A stretch of DNA of 19,374 nt from a bacterium (GTDB lineage: Bacteria > SZUA-182 > DTGQ01), in the NCBI GenBank assembly GCA_040755755.1, contig JBFLZW010000058.1:1-19374 (forward strand), written 5' to 3'. Below, piece by piece: positions 14,625 through 19,374 of this stretch. The notes below the pieces were generated by a model. The model had not been told where the DNA came from. It searched no databases and saw only the letters and a list, made by a program, of their open reading frames with translations. The translations under genes were made by a program, and so were the position numbers. The stretch's first letter is position 1; each line of letters starts with the position of its first letter.

Positions 14625-15303
14625 CCACCTTCACCTCCCCCGCACTCCCGGTTCCTGCATGGCTGGAATGCTGGCGTCCGGTATGCATGTCCTTGCCTGT
14701 TCCACGGGCCATGCCTTTTTCCGGCACACGAAAGCCCTCAACGGTTTGACGGAGCATTTCCAGGTTCGGAGCTTTGAAGGGCATCTCCACTTCTACAATA
14801 CCGTCAGGAAGATACCGTTCCATGACCGGACCATTATGGTCCAGGCGATGCATTTTCATGAAATCAACGATTCGGCTATAGGTCTTAAACGGCGCAATCA
14901 TGGGATGGGCTTTGACTCTGGCCACAATCACACTGCGACGGGGGACCTTTTGCTGTCCGAAGGGATGTTCGAGAGTAAGCTGCCGGTCTACCAGGTACCC
15001 TCCCTCACTCCGCAAGCTCTCCAGGGGAACATCCCGGGGATCGTCGTAGAAGATGGCACAGGCAGTTTTTTTCGGGATATTCCGGTCATCCAGCAGCTTG
15101 CCCACACGGTCGATTTTCTCCGATATCTGGTGATATGCACCCCGATGAAGCATGAAGACCATCAGATACGGACCACGGGTTTCCGTGGTAACGCTGACCG
15201 GGCTGAACACCCCAAGAGAATAACCGATCCAACCGGCAAGCAGGACCGAAGGAACCATGAACGCCGATAAAACAACGAAAATCTTTTTGGTCCGGGTGGC
15301 CAT
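14608..15303 (-). CDS. Membrane-anchored GyrI-like effector-binding domain protein
   Basis: A 231-aa protein with one N-terminal transmembrane helix (about residues 8-27, FVVLSAFMVPSVLLAGWIGY) and then a GyrI/AraC-type small-molecule-binding fold (about 43-185) containing VFMLHRGAYHQISEKIDRVG, CAIFYDDPRDVPLESLRSEG and GIVEVEMPF. No DNA-binding domain is present. Such stand-alone domains bind hydrophobic ligands or, in some families, act as hydrolases; the role here is not known. The topology suggests the domain lies outside the cytoplasm or is tethered to the membrane. The C-terminal 40 residues are Gly/His/Ser-rich and probably disordered. The ATG at 15303 is chosen because AAGGAG lies 9 bases before it. 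It is translationally coupled to the thioesterase downstream. Confidence 0.78.
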   Translation of the reverse strand: MATRTKKIFVVLSAFMVPSVLLAGWIGYSLGVFSPVSVTTETRGPYLMVFMLHRGAYHQISEKIDRVGKLLDDRNIPKKTACAIFYDDPRDVPLESLRSEGGYLVDRQLTLEHPFGQQKVPRRSVIVARVKAHPMIAPFKTYSRIVDFMKMHRLDHNGPVMERYLPDGIVEVEMPFKAPNLEMLRQTVEGFRVPEKGMARGTGKDMHTGRQHSSHAGTGSAGEVKVDGSGR

Positions 15304-15370
15304 TATGTCCATCTCCTTACTGATCTTTTCATGTGTTTTTCTCCCGCACCGGAACAGGCACGGTTTTACC

Positions 15371-15949
15371 TTATTCTCTGAAAACCGGCACCAGGTTAAC
15401 GGTAAGTCCTTCTAAAAAACTTACTTCTATGGTATCTTGTCCTGAATAGGTTCTGGGCTTGCCATATTCCCCGTTTTCCCCCAAAATAAATACCATTACT
15501 ATTTTCTCTTCAGGGTAGACGAGCCAATATTCTCTTACGCCATGCCTTTCATACAAGGAGAACTTCTCTTTCATATCCTTAGATGCAGTATACGGTGAAA
15601 CTATTTCTATGATTAAATCCGGCACCCCCCTGCAACCCCTGTCATCTAATTTATTCCGGTCACATACTACCAGGATATCAGGTTGAACTACTGTCTGAAT
15701 ATCTTCGTCTTTCTCATCAGCTTTGGGTAGCCTCACATCAAAGGGTGCGCTATAGACTTCACAAGGCCGGTCTTGTAAAAAGCTCCAAAATTGTCCTAAT
15801 AACTCTCTTAAAATCACTTGATGCCTTCTTGACGGTGCCGGACTCATATCAAGTGGAACACCGTCTATGAGTTCCCATCGCTCTTCATCAGGCCAGCTTA
15901 TATAATCACCGTAAGTATATCTGTTTTCTTTTTTTACAGGTAAAGCCAT
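15371..15949 (-). CDS. Uma2-family (DUF820) restriction-endonuclease-fold protein
   Basis: A 192-aa member of the Uma2 family, which has a PD-(D/E)XK nuclease-like fold and occurs in many copies in cyanobacteria and other groups; the biological role is unsettled. Characteristic pieces are ERWELIDGVPLDMSPAPSRR (23-42), VVQPDILVVCD (87-97, with the core Asp91), VPDLIIEIVSPYTASKDMKE (109-128, with Glu115 and the following Lys) and YERHGVREYWLVYPEE (133-148). The AAGGGG ribosome site is well spaced from the ATG at 15949. It stands alone between the GyrI-like gene and the divergent kinase gene and is intact. Single copies such as this often travel on mobile DNA, though nothing here proves transfer. 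Confidence 0.9.
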   Translation of the reverse strand: MALPVKKENRYTYGDYISWPDEERWELIDGVPLDMSPAPSRRHQVILRELLGQFWSFLQDRPCEVYSAPFDVRLPKADEKDEDIQTVVQPDILVVCDRNKLDDRGCRGVPDLIIEIVSPYTASKDMKEKFSLYERHGVREYWLVYPEEKIVMVFILGENGEYGKPRTYSGQDTIEVSFLEGLTVNLVPVFRE

Positions 15950-16294
15950 CTAACAAGCCCCTTAATTTCCTCCATACTTATCATTCCATAGAGTATCGGC
16001 AATAGCATCTTGCCTGGCCGAGTTTAACTCTCACGCCCTCTTATACTATACAAGTTGCCTATTATGCAAGCTGTCTATTGCCCTCCCTGATAAATGCTCT
16101 CTATATATATTATAGCATTACCTGAAAAGAAACGGCGATGATCTTCGTTTGCCGAACTTATTGAGAAGTTACCCCGTTTCCAATAAAAAATTCTGCCGAA
16201 GAAAAAATGTACTCATTCGCATGGATGCAACGTTAACCTCCGTCAGAGTCTGTTGGGAAAACAGGCTCTTCAAGGTTCAAGCTAGGAGCCTTAA
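15950..16294. other. Divergent intergenic region between Uma2 gene and hybrid kinase
   Basis: No gene supported. The region is A+T-rich in the middle, with CTCTATATATATTATAGCAT at 16095-16117, flanked by a small ATGCT/AGCAT inverted repeat. Promoters for both divergent genes probably lie here, but no pair of elements could be assigned with confidence. A short open frame at 16149-16340 overlaps the kinase start and is unconvincing. Confidence 0.35.
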
Positions 16295-19200
16295 ATGCAG
16301 GTATCAAGGGACTCATGGAGAATCGGAGCAGGGGTTATAACCGCATCAGTGGTTATTGGGGTCAGTTGGGTACTGACTCACCGGAAATATCAAAAGACAG
16401 TGATTACCCAAATCCAGCAGCAATTACTGACTATAGCCAAGACCACTGCCAGTGGATTAGAAGAATTTATCACTGAATATTCGAATGCTCTCAAGAGTAT
16501 CTCAATAAACCCATTAGTTCTGGAGAGGGTCTCCAAAAGGATTGCCCATAAAAGCTCAGATAATACCTCCTGTCCATTTGATGCCTTATATAAAATCCAC
16601 CGATATGGAGCTGGGAGTTTCACTATACTCGATGCCAATGGCCTTGTGCTGGACAGACACCCTTTTATCGAGGAGATGATCGGGGTTGATTTTTCAAAAA
16701 GGCCCGATGTCGCTTACGTTTTACGAGAACATAAGTCGTATATCAGTGACATGTTTGATAACTATCTTGGTAAGCCGGCCGTTGCTATTTCAGAGCCGGT
16801 ATTTGATAACCATAGATTTGTGGGCATAGTCCGATGGATGATCGAGATTGATACAATCTCGAAGCGTTTTATTGAACCGGCCAGGATAGATGGGATAGGG
16901 TATGCCTGGGTTTTCGATGACAGAAATATTATCATTGCCCATCCGAGAAAAGACCTGATAAAAAGCTCGGTCTTCGAGGCCATGAGGAAGATTCACCTGG
17001 AGGCAGGAGACGTTTTTGATAGACATGGGATAACAGAGTATTTCCCCAGTGATCATGATTACCTGAATAGAGTAAAGAGAGAGGGTGAGGGTTACGGAAT
17101 AGACGTAACTTGTATGACTCACGAGAATGATCTCGTTGCTTTTAAAAAGATTTCGATAGGCAAGGGAGCCTGGTATCTGATTGTCACCGCACCTTATTCT
17201 GACATTGCAGGCACTATCCATGAAAATGATAAAAATTCACTCGGGCTGGCTGGTTTGCTGATCTTAATTTTAGCCTGGGGAGGTTTTGCTCTTTTTAAGA
17301 TCCAGAAGAGGAAAGGCCAGCTTGAGATAGAGACAGCCTACTTGAAACAACTCGCTGAATCAGCAGAATCACTGCGCGAGAGCGAAGAGAAACTGGCAGG
17401 GATTATCGCTTCAGTGCCGGACAGCATAAGTATCATTGATCAGGAGCATACGATTGTCTGGGCTAACCAGACAATCACGGGTGTATTTGGGCAGGATACA
17501 ATCGGCCGCAAGTGCTATGCCGTATACCATAGACGCGACAGGATTTGCGAATCGTGCCTGGTCAGGCAATGTTTTGAAGATGGAAAAATTCACGAGCAGG
17601 AACGGGAGTTTACTGAACCGGGGGGGAAAAGGTTGTTCCTGTGGTTTATAGCCAGTGTAGCTGCATATCATAAGGATGGCCGGCCAAGGCTGGTGGTAGA
17701 GGTTTCCCGGAATATCACTCAGCGCAAGGTGGCCGAGGAGTTATTGCTTCAGGAAAGAAACAGGGCGAGAAAATATATTGATATTGCAGGGGTTATGCTG
17801 GTAGCTATTGGTGTCGATCAAAAAGTCGCCCTCATTAACAAAAAGGGCTGTGAGGTTTTGGGGTATAGAGAAGAAGAGATTATTGGCCGGAATTGGTTCG
17901 ATAATTTTTTACCCGAAGGCATAAAAGAAACGGTAAAATCGGTTTTCGGGAGGTTGATAGCGGGAGATATCGAGCCGGCCGAATGTTTTGAAAATCCTGT
18001 TTTAACCAGAAAAGGTGAGGAGAGAATCATAGCCTGGCATAATACGGTCTTAACTGATGATAGAGGGGAAATTATCGGCGCTCTCGGCTCAGGAGAGGAC
18101 ATCACTGACCGAAAGCGGGCGGAAGAGGAAAGGATGCGTCTGGAAAAGCACCTCAGGCAGGTCCAGAAGATGCAGGCCATCGGTACTCTGGCCGGAGGAA
18201 TTGCCCATGATTTTAATAATATTCTCTCAGCCATTATCGGCTACATGGAGCTGAGCCTGGACGAGGTTCCGGAAGGAAGCTCAGTCAGGGATAATATCAT
18301 CGAAGTCCTCAAAGCCTGCCAGAGAGCTACAGATCTTGTCAGACAAATACTCACTTTCAGCCGCCAACATGAGCCAAAACGAGAACCTCTCCAAATCGCT
18401 CTGGTAATTAAAGAAGCCCTTAAACTGCTGCGGGCCAGCTTGCCCGCCAGCATTGAGATTCGTCAAAATATCAATAATCGCTCAGAATTTGTTCTGGCCG
18501 ATCCAACCCAGATTCACCAGGTAATGATGAATCTGGGCACCAATGCAGCTTATGCCATGCGTAATCAGGGCGGTGTGCTGGAGGTAAGCTTGCGTGAGGT
18601 GAATCTTGATGCAGAAGCTGTGGCTGCCTATCCAGATCTGTCACCCGGTCCATATCTTCAATTGACAATTGAAGATACAGGCTGTGGAATAGCCCCTGAA
18701 AACCTGGATCGAATCTTTGATCCCTTTTTCACCACCAAAGGGTCACACGGAGGAACCGGTCTTGGGCTTTCTGTGGTCCAGGGAATCGTTAAGGGACATG
18801 GCGGCATGATCACTGTTTCAAGTACCCTGGGCAAGGGAACTGCCTTCCACATCTTTCTCCCGAAAATTGAGGAGAAGGATACTCAGCCGGAGGAGATTCC
18901 CGAGCACATTCCTTTGGGCCGAGAGCGCATCCTGTTGATCGATGACGAAATATCCCTGATCAACGTTGGCCAGCAGATGTTGAAGCACCTTGGCTATGAA
19001 GTTGTAGCTACCACCAGCAGTCTTGAGGCCATAAAGCTTTTTTGCGCCCAGCCCGAGCAATTCGATCTGGCTATAATCGATCAAACCATGCCCACTATGA
19101 GCGGAACGGAGGTAGCCAAAAGACTTATGGCCATCCGACCCGACTTCCCCATTATTCTCTGCACCGGATACAGCGAGACAGTTACCGAGGAGAAGGCCAT

Positions 19201-19351
19201 GGACATGGGGATCAAAAAGTTTATCATGAAACCTTTTGACATGCATACCTTAGTACACGTCGCCATAATTACGCGGCCAGTTGTTTTGGGCCTGGTGGAG
19301 CAAATTGGAGCAGGAACTTTTCTTTCGTATAAGTCCAGTGTATTGGTTTAG
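16295..19351 (+). CDS. Hybrid sensor histidine kinase/response regulator (dCache-PAS-PAS-HisKA-HATPase-REC)
   Basis: Membrane sensor of 1018 aa that should autophosphorylate and pass phosphate to its own receiver domain. Order: TM1 (about 10-27), extracytoplasmic double-Cache sensor domain (about 35-305), TM2 (about 314-333), short coiled coil, PAS1 (about 360-480), PAS2 (about 490-612), HisKA with phospho-acceptor His638 in [20 protein letters not shown], HATPase with the N box ([11 protein letters not shown]) and the G boxes [12 protein letters not shown] and [13 protein letters not shown], then REC with acidic pair Asp883/884, phospho-acceptor Asp929 (LAIIDQTMP) and Lys979 (FIMKPF). PAS1 has Cys407, 418, 421 and 426 in a pattern often seen in such sensors. 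AGGAG lies 7 bases before the ATG. The last ~32 residues after MKPFDMHTL do not look like a normal REC end. No output domain; ligand unknown. Confidence 0.93.
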   Translation: MQVSRDSWRIGAGVITASVVIGVSWVLTHRKYQKTVITQIQQQLLTIAKTTASGLEEFITEYSNALKSISINPLVLERVSKRIAHKSSDNTSCPFDALYKIHRYGAGSFTILDANGLVLDRHPFIEEMIGVDFSKRPDVAYVLREHKSYISDMFDNYLGKPAVAISEPVFDNHRFVGIVRWMIEIDTISKRFIEPARIDGIGYAWVFDDRNIIIAHPRKDLIKSSVFEAMRKIHLEAGDVFDRHGITEYFPSDHDYLNRVKREGEGYGIDVTCMTHENDLVAFKKISIGKGAWYLIVTAPYSDIAGTIHENDKNSLGLAGLLILILAWGGFALFKIQKRKGQLEIETAYLKQLAESAESLRESEEKLAGIIASVPDSISIIDQEHTIVWANQTITGVFGQDTIGRKCYAVYHRRDRICESCLVRQCFEDGKIHEQEREFTEPGGKRLFLWFIASVAAYHKDGRPRLVVEVSRNITQRKVAEELLLQERNRARKYIDIAGVMLVAIGVDQKVALINKKGCEVLGYREEEIIGRNWFDNFLPEGIKETVKSVFGRLIAGDIEPAECFENPVLTRKGEERIIAWHNTVLTDDRGEIIGALGSGEDITDRKRAEEERMRLEKHLRQVQKMQAIGTLAGGIAHDFNNILSAIIGYMELSLDEVPEGSSVRDNIIEVLKACQRATDLVRQILTFSRQHEPKREPLQIALVIKEALKLLRASLPASIEIRQNINNRSEFVLADPTQIHQVMMNLGTNAAYAMRNQGGVLEVSLREVNLDAEAVAAYPDLSPGPYLQLTIEDTGCGIAPENLDRIFDPFFTTKGSHGGTGLGLSVVQGIVKGHGGMITVSSTLGKGTAFHIFLPKIEEKDTQPEEIPEHIPLGRERILLIDDEISLINVGQQMLKHLGYEVVATTSSLEAIKLFCAQPEQFDLAIIDQTMPTMSGTEVAKRLMAIRPDFPIILCTGYSETVTEEKAMDMGIKKFIMKPFDMHTLVHVAIITRPVVLGLVEQIGAGTFLSYKSSVLV

Positions 19352-19374
19352 GATGAGCATTGAGTTGATCACAA

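Noticed and set aside
14482-15270. 262-codon plus-strand frame opposite the thioesterase and GyrI-like genes
   Set aside because: The minus-strand frames have recognisable domains and good ribosome sites; the plus frame has neither.
16149-16340. Short frame overlapping the kinase start
   Set aside because: No ribosome site, overlaps the well-supported kinase ATG at 16295, and has no family features.
19353-19374. Start of another gene after the kinase (ATGAGCATTGAG)
   Set aside because: Only seven codons are visible and no separate ribosome site can be judged, so nothing supports it.
1-19374. tRNA or rRNA genes
   Set aside because: No cloverleaf with a GGTTCGAATCC-type arm or rRNA-like conserved blocks was noticed on either strand by eye.

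Overview
The window reads as one chromosome segment from a flagellated, Gram-negative-like bacterium of roughly balanced G+C. Its surface appears to carry c-type hemes, as in anaerobic or metal- and electron-respiring groups (Deltaproteobacteria, Nitrospirota and similar candidate phyla). The lineage is inferred only from gene content: FlgM/FlgK/FlgL, a secreted protein with many CXXCH motifs, a large dCache-PAS-PAS hybrid kinase, an Uma2 protein, and intergenic heptanucleotide arrays. No marker gene fixes the taxon.

Layout. 1-390: the broken 3' end of an IS5-type transposase gene, then a strong palindrome. 656-2053: asnS. 2155-3111: an alpha/beta hydrolase bracketed by inverted copies of an AGTGRYC heptad repeat. 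3546-5084: a secreted multiheme protein with nine heme-binding motifs and a cysteine-free C-terminal third, followed by a clear hairpin terminator. 5569-7272: an A+T-rich decaying three-gene unit (nucleotidyltransferase, small HTH-like protein, HIT hydrolase) with lesions in every gene. 7477-10283: flgM-flgK-flgL, the late flagellar hook-filament junction block. 10306-15949: a run of minus-strand genes (from upstream: Uma2 nuclease-like protein, membrane-anchored GyrI-like domain protein, overlapping PaaI-type thioesterase, RNase R, small secreted protein, radical SAM protein). 16295-19351: a hybrid sensor histidine kinase/response regulator, divergent from the Uma2 gene.

How it fits together. 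Two housekeeping RNA functions (AsnRS, RNase R) and a flagellar block are intact. Accessory material between them (IS remnant, heptad arrays, decayed NTase/HTH/HIT unit, frameshifted thioesterase) marks sites of insertion and decay. Long genes such as asnS, flgK, rnr and the kinase are uninterrupted, so the lesions in the accessory genes are probably not all base-calling errors. I did not find a complete, clearly new multi-gene system. The most unusual items are the multiheme protein with a CX3CH site and heme-free tail, the heptad arrays, the decayed NTase-HTH-HIT operon, and the tandem direct repeats in front of the radical SAM gene.
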